64,000 bases of DNA from SAR86 cluster bacterium (GTDB lineage Bacteria; Pseudomonadota; Gammaproteobacteria; Magnimaribacterales; Magnimaribacteraceae), in contig CP097969.1 of the NCBI GenBank assembly GCA_023703575.1, forward strand, positions 186,001-250,000. Direction: 5' to 3'. Positions 27,145 to 35,542 of the stretch are shown here, piece by piece. A model generated the notes under the pieces. That model was not told where the DNA came from, did no database searches, and saw only the letters and a list, made by a program, of their open reading frames with translations. The stretch's first letter is position 1. Each line of letters starts with the position of its first letter. The position numbers and the translations under genes are program-made.

Positions 27145-27150
27145 AAGGAG
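27145..27150 (+). promoter_or_regulatory. Strong ribosome binding site of the thiolase gene
   Basis: AAGGAG lies five bases before the ATG at 27156, an unusually good Shine-Dalgarno match for this window, where most genes have weak or no such site. An 82-base gap precedes the gene, so a separate promoter is possible; I found no clear -35/-10 pair. Confidence 0.55.
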
Positions 27151-27155
27151 AATAT

Positions 27156-28349
27156 ATGCGTAATGCAGTAATTGTTGATAGTGTTAGAACAGGACTAGCG
27201 AAGTCGTTTCGTGGTGGTTTTAACAACACTCGTGCAGATAATATGACAGCTCATATTGTTAATGCACTTTTAGAAAGGAATCCTAAGGTTCAAGCTTCTA
27301 TGGTTGAAGACATCATTTTAGGTTGTGGTAGTCCAGAAGGAGCACAAGGTCATAATATAGCTAGAAACGTTGCTGTGCTTTCAAACCTTCCTATTGAAAC
27401 TGGCGGAGTAACTATTAATCGTTATTGTTCTTCAGGTTTAAATTCAATAGCTATGGCGGCTACTCAAATCCAAAGCGGTTTCTATGATTGCATAATAGCT
27501 GGTGGAGTAGAGTCTATAAGCACTACTCAAGGCAAGGGTAACATGCATATGTACGTAAATGAAAAACTGGCTGAAGAAGTTCCGGGTATTTACCATGCTA
27601 TGGGAACAACGGCAGAAGCCGTGGCAGACAGATACAGTGTTACTAGAGAAGCACAAGATGAGTATGCTCTGTCAAGTCAACAAAGATGTGCAGCGGCTCA
27701 AGACGCTGGACTATACGATGACGAAATTATTCCTATGGACACTAAAATGATCCTCAAGAATAAAGAGACTGGAGCAGAAAAAGAGGTTGATGTAACTGTT
27801 GATAGAGATGATTGCAATAGACCAGAAACAACTCTTGAAGGCCTTTCAAGTTTAAATCCTGTTTTTAATCCTGAGAGTGGATCTGTAACTGCAGGAAATT
27901 CTTCTCAATTATCTGATGGAGCTTCAGTAACGTTAATAATGAGCGAAGAAAAAGCTAATGAATTGGGTCTTAAGCCTTTAGCTTATTTCAGAGGATTTAC
28001 TACAGTAGGATGCCAACCAGATGAGATGGGAATAGGGCCAGTATTTTCTATCCCTAAATTACTCGATTCTGCAGGACTAACAATTGATGATATTGACCTT
28101 TGGGAACTCAACGAAGCATTTGCTTCCCAGGTTGTTTACATCAGAGACCAACTAAATCTTCCTACCGAAAAACTTAATGTTAATGGCGGGTCTATCGCTA
28201 TAGGACATCCATTTGGCATGACAGGCTCTAGGCAGGTGGGACACTTGGCAAGAGAACTGAAACGTAGAGGTGGTAAGTATGGAATTGTCACTATGTGCGT
28301 TGGCGGTGGAATGGGAGCTACAGGCTTATTTGAGTCTATCCCTGATTAA
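27156..28349 (+). CDS. Thiolase (acetyl-CoA C-acyltransferase)
   Basis: Thiolases cleave 3-ketoacyl-CoA to acetyl-CoA and a shortened acyl-CoA, or run the reverse reaction. The 397-residue protein has nucleophile motif INRYCSSGLNSIAMA with Cys91, DLWELNEAFASQ, the active-site GGSIAIGHPFGMTGSRQ and the second cysteine in VTMCVGGGMGATGLFE. All catalytic residues are present. No fadB is adjacent, so it is not a standard fadBA operon. Confidence 0.94.
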   Translation: MRNAVIVDSVRTGLAKSFRGGFNNTRADNMTAHIVNALLERNPKVQASMVEDIILGCGSPEGAQGHNIARNVAVLSNLPIETGGVTINRYCSSGLNSIAMAATQIQSGFYDCIIAGGVESISTTQGKGNMHMYVNEKLAEEVPGIYHAMGTTAEAVADRYSVTREAQDEYALSSQQRCAAAQDAGLYDDEIIPMDTKMILKNKETGAEKEVDVTVDRDDCNRPETTLEGLSSLNPVFNPESGSVTAGNSSQLSDGASVTLIMSEEKANELGLKPLAYFRGFTTVGCQPDEMGIGPVFSIPKLLDSAGLTIDDIDLWELNEAFASQVVYIRDQLNLPTEKLNVNGGSIAIGHPFGMTGSRQVGHLARELKRRGGKYGIVTMCVGGGMGATGLFESIPD

Positions 28350-28363
28350 TAAACTATTGTCTA

Positions 28364-28368
28364 AGGAG
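28364..28368 (+). promoter_or_regulatory. Ribosome binding site that decides the thiL start
   Basis: AGGAG occupies these bases. The in-frame GTG at 28368 overlaps it and cannot be the start; the TTG at 28374 lies five bases downstream and is the best start codon. Confidence 0.6.
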
Positions 28369-28373
28369 TGACC

Positions 28374-29300
28374 TTGGACGAGCATTTATTAATTCAAAAA
28401 TATTTTTCTAACATTGGCTCGGCCTATCTGGCCGAGCGCAATGTAGAAATTGCAGTAGGAGACGATGCTTCAGTAATCTCCTCAAATAAGAATACCCAGT
28501 ATATTAATTCTTTAGATACTTCAATAGAAGGGGTACATTTTTTAAGCTCTATGTCACCAGAAGATATAGCTTTTAGATCATGTGTGATAGCTTTAAGTGA
28601 TCTGGCTGCTTGCGGGGCTAGTCCAAAATGCTACTCAATAGCTATTACTTTACCTCAAGTAGAGCATAGCTGGCTAAATAGCTTTTCAATAGGATTACAA
28701 AAATTTTCTGATGAATATAGGATTCCTCTTATTGGAGGAGACACAACTAAAGGAAAACTTTCGATTACTGTTCAGGTGATGGGCGAAGTTGATTCCAATA
28801 AAGCCATTCTTCGCTCTACTGCCAAAAAAAATCAGTTGATATGCGTCAGTGGAATCATTGGAAATGCTTTTTTAGGTTTAAAAGAACTAAGTGACAATTT
28901 AGGTACTCATTCTTTCTCCAAAGCTTATCTAGAACCAAAGGCACATATTGATCTTGGCTTGAAACTATCTGATATTGCTAGTGCATGCATAGATATCTCT
29001 GATGGTTTATTGCAAGATTTAAATCTAATTTGCCAATCAAGTAATGTAGGCGCTGAAATTTATCTAGAGAAAATACCGACATCGATTTCAGAAAAATCTC
29101 TAGAACTTATCAATTCAGGTGATGACTATGAATTATGTTTTACTATTGAAGAAGATAAGTATGAGGAATTAATGAATGTTTCTAAGATTTTAAATATTCC
29201 TATCACATTGATTGGAAAAACAAGTCCTTCAAAAGACCTTATTCTTTATGATGTTGATAATAATAGAGTTGAATTGAATTCTGGTTATAGTCATTTTTAG
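28374..29300 (+). CDS. thiL: Thiamine-monophosphate kinase
   Basis: ThiL phosphorylates thiamine monophosphate to the active diphosphate cofactor. The protein, 308 residues from a TTG start, shows the PurM-like fold motifs AVGDDASVI, the metal site INSLDTSIEGVHF, ALSDLAACGASPK, LIGGDTTKG, and IDISDGLLQDLN. It follows the thiolase gene by 24 bases and precedes pgpA by one base. In many gammaproteobacteria thiL directly follows nusB. Confidence 0.94.
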   Translation: MDEHLLIQKYFSNIGSAYLAERNVEIAVGDDASVISSNKNTQYINSLDTSIEGVHFLSSMSPEDIAFRSCVIALSDLAACGASPKCYSIAITLPQVEHSWLNSFSIGLQKFSDEYRIPLIGGDTTKGKLSITVQVMGEVDSNKAILRSTAKKNQLICVSGIIGNAFLGLKELSDNLGTHSFSKAYLEPKAHIDLGLKLSDIASACIDISDGLLQDLNLICQSSNVGAEIYLEKIPTSISEKSLELINSGDDYELCFTIEEDKYEELMNVSKILNIPITLIGKTSPSKDLILYDVDNNRVELNSGYSHF

Positions 29301-29301
29301 C

Positions 29302-29784
29302 ATGAATCTGAGAAATCCTCTTTCATGGCTATCATTAGGATTCGGTTCAGGGTTATCGCCAATTGCACCAGGGACTATGGGAAGCTTGGTTGCATTGATT
29401 GTTTACTATTTTTTCTTCTATAGCTTGGCTGCTTCCTTAATAAATAGCTTCATCTTTCTTATATTCATAATGAGTAGTTTTTTAATAGGTATCTACATAT
29501 ACCCAAAAACTGTTGAAAAAGATGATGACCCCGGTAGTTTCGTATGGGATGAATTTGTAGGTATGTGGGTAGCTTGCTTGCCGCTTTCATATATTGAAAG
29601 TTCTTTTCTATGGTTACTGATTTCATTCTTTCTATTTCGTTTATTTGATATTTGGAAACCTCTAGGTATTAGAACCTTTGATAAAGGACATGGAGCTTTT
29701 AATGTAATGATCGATGACGTGATTGCAGGTGTTTATTCAGCTGTTTCAATGATTTTTCTATTTACTTTTTTTAATTACATTTAG
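29302..29784 (+). CDS. pgpA: Phosphatidylglycerophosphatase A
   Basis: PgpA dephosphorylates phosphatidylglycerophosphate to phosphatidylglycerol in the inner membrane. The 160-residue protein has SGLSPIAPGTMGSLVAL near the N-terminus, the conserved VWDEFVGMWVA, and FNVMIDDVIAGVYSA, with about four hydrophobic segments. thiL-pgpA is a conserved pair. Confidence 0.95.
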   Translation: MNLRNPLSWLSLGFGSGLSPIAPGTMGSLVALIVYYFFFYSLAASLINSFIFLIFIMSSFLIGIYIYPKTVEKDDDPGSFVWDEFVGMWVACLPLSYIESSFLWLLISFFLFRLFDIWKPLGIRTFDKGHGAFNVMIDDVIAGVYSAVSMIFLFTFFNYI

Positions 29785-29817
29785 GAATTCTTAAGTAAAA
29801 TAACAACTCCAAAAATT

Positions 29818-30408
29818 ATGTCTATCGAAAAAAAGGCTGAAGCCAAACTACCAACTCACTGGGGTGATTTTTCTGTCATTGCTTATGAAGATCCTAAATT
29901 AGGAGAAGAGCACTTACTTCTTTATTTAGGAGAGCTTCAAAATGATTCTCTGCTGAGAATTCATTCTCAGTGTTTGACCGGAGATGCTTTATATAGCTTA
30001 AAGTGTGATTGTGGCTCTCAACTTGCTCAAGCTATGCAGTCAATCGCAAAAGAAGGAAATGGAATGATAATTTATATGGCACAAGAAGGCAGAGGCATTG
30101 GTCTTGTGAATAAAATTAGAGCTTATGAACTACAAGATAAAGGTTTAAATACAATTGAAGCAAATGAAGCCCTAGGATTTGCCGCTGATGAGAGAGATTA
30201 TTCATATTGCAAAGAGATACTTTCATCCGTTGGAGTTTCTTCTGTAAAACTAATGACAAACAATCCTGCAAAAATAAAGGGATTAGAGGATGTTGGCATT
30301 GAGGTGTCAGAGAGAATATCTATTGAAATTGAACCTAATGAATACAATGAAGATTATCTAAAGATTAAAGCAAAATATATGGGCCATATGCTAACTGATT
30401 CAGATTAG
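29818..30408 (+). CDS. ribA: GTP cyclohydrolase II
   Basis: RibA opens the imidazole ring of GTP, the first riboflavin step. The 196-residue protein carries the zinc set SQCLTGDALYSLKCDCG (Cys52, Cys63, Cys65), the catalytic region MAQEGRGIGLVNKIRAY, and LMTNNPAKIKGLE. It supplies the activity that the cysteine-free C-terminal domain of the RibB protein at 9592-10683 should lack. Its end overlaps the convergent dxs end by 9 bases. Confidence 0.96.
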   Translation: MSIEKKAEAKLPTHWGDFSVIAYEDPKLGEEHLLLYLGELQNDSLLRIHSQCLTGDALYSLKCDCGSQLAQAMQSIAKEGNGMIIYMAQEGRGIGLVNKIRAYELQDKGLNTIEANEALGFAADERDYSYCKEILSSVGVSSVKLMTNNPAKIKGLEDVGIEVSERISIEIEPNEYNEDYLKIKAKYMGHMLTDSD

Positions 30409-32295
30409 TTTCAATTTTTCTTTAATAGACTTTTCTATTCCACTTGCATCTAATCCATTAAGAATCTTTTGTTGTTCCTGATCTCCATGCTCTATAAATT
30501 CATCTGGAAGGCCTAAATTGAGTATTTTTGAACTGGAATTTAATTTTATGAGATGCTCGTTGACTGCTGAACCAGCTCCCCCAGCCATTACATTGTCTTC
30601 GATGGTGACTATAAGTTTATAATTATTATTGATTTCTTCTAAAAGACTCTCATCTAAAGGTTTAATAAATAGCATATCTACTACTCTTGCGTTAATCCTT
30701 TTGCCAGCCTCCATGGCAGATTCGAGCAGACTGCCGAAAGAAAGAATAATAACTTCTTTCTCATCAGAATTTATTACTGTAGAACTTTTTCCTATTTCTA
30801 CAGTTTCTTCGTTCTGAGAATAATCAATTCCTCTACCTGTTCCTCTCGGATATCTAATTGCAACAGGCCCTGAGTGTTCATAACCGGTGTTAAACATTTT
30901 CCATGCTAATGACTCATCAGATGGAGCCATTATTACCATATTTGGAATACATCTCATATAGGACAAATCAAAAGCACCGTGATGTGTAGCTCCGTCTAAT
31001 CCAACTAAGCCTGCTCTATCTATAGCGAATAGAACATCTAAATTTTGTAACGCTACATCGTGTATTAGCTGATCATAAGCTCTTTGTAAGAAAGTGCTAT
31101 ATATTGCAACAACAGGTTTCATTCCTTCGCAAGCTAGCCCTGCAGCAAAACCGACACTATGTTGCTCAGCTATGGCTACATCATAATATCTATCAGGAAA
31201 CTCTGCAGAGAATTCAATCATTCCTGATCCTTCGCCCATAGCAGGAGTGATTGCAACAAGCTTTTCATCTTTGTTTGCTTTAAAAGATAACCATTCTCCA
31301 AATATTTTTGAGTAAGAGGGCTTTTTCGATTGTGCACTTTTATCATTTACAAGGTCTTCCTGCTTTATTTTATTTATTGCATGAAATCCTATGGGATCAT
31401 CTTCAGCAGGAGCAAAACCTTTACCTTTAGTTGTAATGACATGAAGGAATTTTGGTCCATTTATATGTTTCAAATCATCTAATATATTAATTAATCCATC
31501 GGTATCGTGTCCGTCTACTGGTCCAAAGTATTCGAAACCTAATTCTTCAAATAATGAACCAGGAGCGACCATTCCTTTTGCATGTATTTCTGCCTTCCTG
31601 GCAAATTCTTTTGCGCGAGGCACATAAGTCAAAACATTTTTTCCACCTTCCCTGATTCTATTGTAAGTTTTACTTGCCCATATACGAGCGAGGTAATTTC
31701 TTAATCCGCCTATGTTTTCTGAAATAGACATTTGATTATCATTTAGGATAACTAGCAGATTTTTATCTATAGACCCAGCATGCGCTAAAGCTTCGTAAGC
31801 CATACCGGCAGTCATTGCTCCATCTCCAATCACCGCCGTGACATGTCTTTTTTCATTTTTTTTCTCCGCTCCTGTGATCATTCCGAGCGCTGCACTAATT
31901 GAAGTACTGGAGTGGCCAACTCCAAAAGTGTCATATTCACTTTCGGCTCTTACAGGGAAGGGTGCTAGTCCATTATTCTGACGCATACTTTCCATTGCAT
32001 CTTTTCTTCCGGTTAATATTTTGTGAGGATATGTTTGATGTCCAACATCCCAGACAATCCTATCATCAGGCGTTTCAAATTTGTAATGTAGGGCCAATGT
32101 TAATTCAATAACTCCAAGTCCTGCACCAAAATGCCCGCCTGTTTTCCCCACTGTGTAAAGCAGAAATTCCCTTAGTTCATCTGCTATTTGAGGTATCTGA
32201 GATTGATTAAGCTTTCTAAGATCTTGTGGTGAATTAATATTTTTTAGCAGCTCTGAAATAGGCTCATCAGTTGGTATGGAATCGAAAATTTTCAC
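30400..32295 (-). CDS. dxs: 1-deoxy-D-xylulose-5-phosphate synthase
   Basis: Dxs condenses pyruvate and glyceraldehyde 3-phosphate, the entry step of the MEP isoprenoid route. The 631-residue protein has VWDVGHQTYPHKILTGR, the TPP motif GDGAMTAGMAYEAL ending in NDNQMSIS, and the transketolase-type region AIAEQHSVGFAAG and DRAGLVGLDGATHHG. It follows ispA by 3 bases in the conserved xseB-ispA-dxs order. Confidence 0.97.
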   Translation of the reverse strand: MKIFDSIPTDEPISELLKNINSPQDLRKLNQSQIPQIADELREFLLYTVGKTGGHFGAGLGVIELTLALHYKFETPDDRIVWDVGHQTYPHKILTGRKDAMESMRQNNGLAPFPVRAESEYDTFGVGHSSTSISAALGMITGAEKKNEKRHVTAVIGDGAMTAGMAYEALAHAGSIDKNLLVILNDNQMSISENIGGLRNYLARIWASKTYNRIREGGKNVLTYVPRAKEFARKAEIHAKGMVAPGSLFEELGFEYFGPVDGHDTDGLINILDDLKHINGPKFLHVITTKGKGFAPAEDDPIGFHAINKIKQEDLVNDKSAQSKKPSYSKIFGEWLSFKANKDEKLVAITPAMGEGSGMIEFSAEFPDRYYDVAIAEQHSVGFAAGLACEGMKPVVAIYSTFLQRAYDQLIHDVALQNLDVLFAIDRAGLVGLDGATHHGAFDLSYMRCIPNMVIMAPSDESLAWKMFNTGYEHSGPVAIRYPRGTGRGIDYSQNEETVEIGKSSTVINSDEKEVIILSFGSLLESAMEAGKRINARVVDMLFIKPLDESLLEEINNNYKLIVTIEDNVMAGGAGSAVNEHLIKLNSSSKILNLGLPDEFIEHGDQEQQKILNGLDASGIEKSIKEKLKLI

Positions 32296-32298
32296 AAT

Positions 32299-33168
32299 TT
32301 AAGTTTTTCTTGAAACAATATAGTCAGCTAATTTGCACAGATTATCAGTATTTCTATCTAATAGTTGAAGTTTTTCTTTTGCTTCTTCAGCCAAGTCAAC
32401 AGCTCTGACTTTCGAGTTTTCAATACCTACAATAGATGGATAAGTTAGTTTATCTTTTTCAACATCGGAGCCTTGGTCTTTTCCACTTAAAGTCGAAGGA
32501 GATTCAATATCAATAATGTCATCTTGAATCTGAAATGCTAGACCAATTTTATCTCCATACTCTATAAGGAACCCTATATCTTCCTTCCTCAAGTTAGATA
32601 ATATTCCAGCAGTCTCAATTGAGGATTGAATTAACCGTCCTGTCTTTTGGGAATGCATTATGTCTAAAGACTCAACATCTTTTATTTCATGAGAATGAAT
32701 ATCTTTTATCTGCCCACCTACCATGCCTTGATAGCCACAAGCCTCTGCCAAGCTTTGAATTATGCTTAATTTCTTTCTATCCGAAATATTTATTGTTGTC
32801 ACTAATTCGAAAGCGAAAGGCTGTAAAGCATCTCCTGCAAGTATTGCAGTCGCTTCATCATATTTTTTGTGGGTAGTTGGCTTTCCTCTTCTTAGATCAT
32901 CATCATCCATAGATGGCAAATCATCGTGAATTAGTGAGTAACAATGGATGATTTCAACCGATCCAGCTAATATATCTAGTGAATCATTCTTGGCATTTCC
33001 CAACTCGCCGATTAAGTACACTAATATTGGTCTAAGCCTTTTTCCACCACCTATAACGGAATAACGTATAGCTTCTGATAGAATTGAGCCATCAGAAGGC
33101 AATAGACTCTCTAGCTTGGAATTGATTCTATTTTTATAAGAAGTTAAGAGCTTCTCAAATTCAGACAT
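32299..33168 (-). CDS. ispA: Farnesyl diphosphate synthase (geranyltranstransferase)
   Basis: IspA builds farnesyl diphosphate from IPP and DMAPP for quinones and cell-wall carrier lipids. The 289-residue protein has GGGKRLRPILVYL, the first Asp-rich motif HDDLPSMDDDDLRRG and the second one FQIQDDIIDIES. Its start overlaps the end of xseB by 8 bases. Confidence 0.95.
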   Translation of the reverse strand: MSEFEKLLTSYKNRINSKLESLLPSDGSILSEAIRYSVIGGGKRLRPILVYLIGELGNAKNDSLDILAGSVEIIHCYSLIHDDLPSMDDDDLRRGKPTTHKKYDEATAILAGDALQPFAFELVTTINISDRKKLSIIQSLAEACGYQGMVGGQIKDIHSHEIKDVESLDIMHSQKTGRLIQSSIETAGILSNLRKEDIGFLIEYGDKIGLAFQIQDDIIDIESPSTLSGKDQGSDVEKDKLTYPSIVGIENSKVRAVDLAEEAKEKLQLLDRNTDNLCKLADYIVSRKT

Positions 33169-33391
33169 CTTTTAATGGAGTAGTTTTCAGTTCTCCATCT
33201 TCTTCAATCAATTTTTGTACTTGTAACTCAGCTTGCGAGAGCTTTTCCTGACATTGCCTAGCCAGCTTTATTCCTTTCTCAAATGACTTGAGAGAGTTTT
33301 CTAAACTTAAGTCTCCAGATTCTAAATCTTCCACTATAGCTTCAAGCTCTTCGAGGGCTTTTTCAAAATTTATATCAACTTTCTTATTCAT
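33161..33391 (-). CDS. xseB: Exodeoxyribonuclease VII small subunit
   Basis: XseB is the small helical subunit that binds in several copies to XseA to form exonuclease VII. The 76-residue protein has the family block FEKALEELEAIVEDLESGDLS (here shortened in view of length: it begins FEKALEELEAIVEDLE) and SFEKGIKLARQCQEKL. xseA is not in the window. It lies 9 bases after the TonB-dependent receptor gene, so receptor and isoprenoid genes may share a transcript. Confidence 0.94.
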   Translation of the reverse strand: MNKKVDINFEKALEELEAIVEDLESGDLSLENSLKSFEKGIKLARQCQEKLSQAELQVQKLIEEDGELKTTPLKDV

Positions 33392-33400
33392 TGTGGTTCT

Positions 33401-35452
33401 TTAAAATGTATATTCTAAACCAATATAGAATTCTCTTGGCAAACCTGGAAAATATCTATCTCCGCCAAATGCATTAAAGTCAGCTCTCTCAGCATAAGCT
33501 TTATCAAATATGTTCTCGGCCCTGATGTAAGTTTTGAAAGTATCATTTATTTTTCTGGTAAATCTAGCATGGTACAGGGTGTGCCCCTCATATTCGTGAA
33601 GATTTGCTGCATCAGTATAGTAAGAACTCATATACTCAATTTCAAAAGCAAGCGAAGTATCTTCGTTAAAATTTGAATTTAAGATTAAGTTAGCCATCAT
33701 CTTTGGAGCTGTATCAATCTCATTACCGATTCTTATTTTTTCTCTCATTGAAGTATCGGTTTCAAAGTCATACTTATGATCTCCATATGTAATGTTTGTA
33801 CTAATAATGTTGTTTGAACTGATGAGCCAATCTAGACTCAATTCAATACCTTTATGATCAGTTTTTCCATTATCTACGATAAAATTCTGCGAATCTCTGA
33901 AGATAGAGTTTTTCTTTTTACTTTGATAGATGCTTAGAGATCCACTCAACGATTGCCAATCATATCTACTGCCTACTTCCAACATAGTTAAAGTTTCCGA
34001 GTCGAGATCAGTAACATTCTGCTTTTTTTGTAATCTGTATGCTTCATTAATTTGTGGAGGTCTGAACCCTAAACTAATTTGGGCAAAATAATTGACAGAT
34101 TCGTAGTTTGTTATGATGCCAATCCTGGCACTTATCTCATTGAAGTCATCTGTTCTATCTGAGGGTCTATTGTAATAACAACCCCCAAATCCACATTTAG
34201 TTCCATCTTCTCTGGTATTTCCACTGATCATATTATTTGAGTAGTCATACTCAATAAATTCAGCTCTAGTATCAGCAAATAGGTAAAGATTCTTATTTAG
34301 AATGTAGTCTTCTATCCCTGCAAATACTGCAATAACAGTTGAATCCACTTCATAGTCATAATGCTTGCCTTGTGGTCTTGTGGCATTATTAAAAGCAGAG
34401 CTGGTAGTTAAAGCATCTTTTTGCGTTTCTGTCAGTTCAACCTTAGCAAAATCTAGCTGTAAGCCTTGTACAAAAGTAAAAGAGTTGTACTCTGAAATTC
34501 TTTGCAGATTTATCCCAAGACTTTTATGGTTATTCTCCTCAAGGGGAGTCCCTGGAAGGAAGTGTTGAAAAAACTTCATATCATTACTTCGTATATATGA
34601 GGTAATTGAATTAACAGTATTTTTGTCTTCTTTTGTTAATCTTAAAGATACTCTTTGTGAATTGGCATCTCGATATGCATCAGGATTAAAATTTCTCCTG
34701 CTAAACTCTTCATTTTTATAAGAATCTAAACCATTTACATATCCAGCAGTTTCTTGATTTAGATTTGTGAGTGTAGCTTTTAAAGCTGCATCCCATGAAG
34801 AGAGTGAAAAAATAGATTGGATTTTAATTTTTTGTTGATCGTACCCTGATTTATCCCTAAAGCCATCATTATTGGCAAAGTGACCATCAAAGCTCCAATT
34901 TTCTTGATTACTTGTTCTGATCTTAAAGTTTTTGTAGTTATTTGGCCCGACGTTTGTATAGAATTTATTTTCTGAAGTTATAGGTTTTGAGAGTATATTT
35001 ACAACACCATGCATTGCATTGGCACCATATCTTGCACTAGCTGGTCCAGTTATAGTCTCTAAACCTGAAGCCATTTCAAAAAATGTTTCAAATAATCCAT
35101 TAACGTTACAAAATCCAGTTGGCCTTACTGGAAGACCATCCTCTAATACAAGGAAAGAGCCACAAGCTCCCGGTCCAGTTAACACAGGAGATCGTATAGC
35201 AGTCAAATGTTCTTGACCTGACCCTCTGCTTATCCAGATTCCAGGAGACCTTCTAAATATCTGTTTAGGATGCTGTGCATCTAGATCATCAAGTTCTTTT
35301 TCACTTATTGAAGTGATGGATTGATTATTCGACCAGCCATTAAGGCTCGATAGCTTCTTTTCTAGAATGACTATCTCTTGAATTTCTTCAGAAAACGTAA
35401 TTCCTGAAAATAGCGATAATATAAAAGTTATGAGTGTTAATTTTTTAGCCAT
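33401..35452 (-). CDS. TonB-dependent outer-membrane receptor
   Basis: The 683-residue protein has a signal peptide (about residues 1-21), a plug domain with QIFRRSPGIWISRGSG, GPGACGSFLVLEDGLPV and ETITGPASARYGANAMHGVVNI, and a beta-barrel ending in the typical terminal aromatic (EYTF). It imports an unknown ligand using TonB energy. Paired cysteines occur in the plug (GACG and GFCN) and in a loop (TKCGFGGCYYN). No TonB/ExbBD or periplasmic uptake genes are adjacent. The RND pump lies 90 bases upstream on the same strand. Confidence 0.93.
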   Translation of the reverse strand: MAKKLTLITFILSLFSGITFSEEIQEIVILEKKLSSLNGWSNNQSITSISEKELDDLDAQHPKQIFRRSPGIWISRGSGQEHLTAIRSPVLTGPGACGSFLVLEDGLPVRPTGFCNVNGLFETFFEMASGLETITGPASARYGANAMHGVVNILSKPITSENKFYTNVGPNNYKNFKIRTSNQENWSFDGHFANNDGFRDKSGYDQQKIKIQSIFSLSSWDAALKATLTNLNQETAGYVNGLDSYKNEEFSRRNFNPDAYRDANSQRVSLRLTKEDKNTVNSITSYIRSNDMKFFQHFLPGTPLEENNHKSLGINLQRISEYNSFTFVQGLQLDFAKVELTETQKDALTTSSAFNNATRPQGKHYDYEVDSTVIAVFAGIEDYILNKNLYLFADTRAEFIEYDYSNNMISGNTREDGTKCGFGGCYYNRPSDRTDDFNEISARIGIITNYESVNYFAQISLGFRPPQINEAYRLQKKQNVTDLDSETLTMLEVGSRYDWQSLSGSLSIYQSKKKNSIFRDSQNFIVDNGKTDHKGIELSLDWLISSNNIISTNITYGDHKYDFETDTSMREKIRIGNEIDTAPKMMANLILNSNFNEDTSLAFEIEYMSSYYTDAANLHEYEGHTLYHARFTRKINDTFKTYIRAENIFDKAYAERADFNAFGGDRYFPGLPREFYIGLEYTF

Positions 35453-35542
35453 TAATATTCCTTATTTCAAGAATGACTTAGTGTAAGTCCATTTAAGGCG
35501 ACATAATAACCTAGATCTAGAAAAAGTAAGGTTGTTTGTTAG

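Noticed and set aside
14557-28349. Accessory cluster as a mobile genetic element or island with attachment sites
   Set aside because: No integrase, transposase, tRNA gene or direct repeats at the borders, and base composition looks the same as the flanks by eye. Acquisition by transfer is possible but not shown.
35453-35542. Cobalamin riboswitch or Fur box before the TonB-dependent receptor
   Set aside because: The 90-base gap is too short for a cobalamin riboswitch, and no Fur-like inverted repeat is visible; the CTAGATCTAG palindrome alone is not diagnostic.
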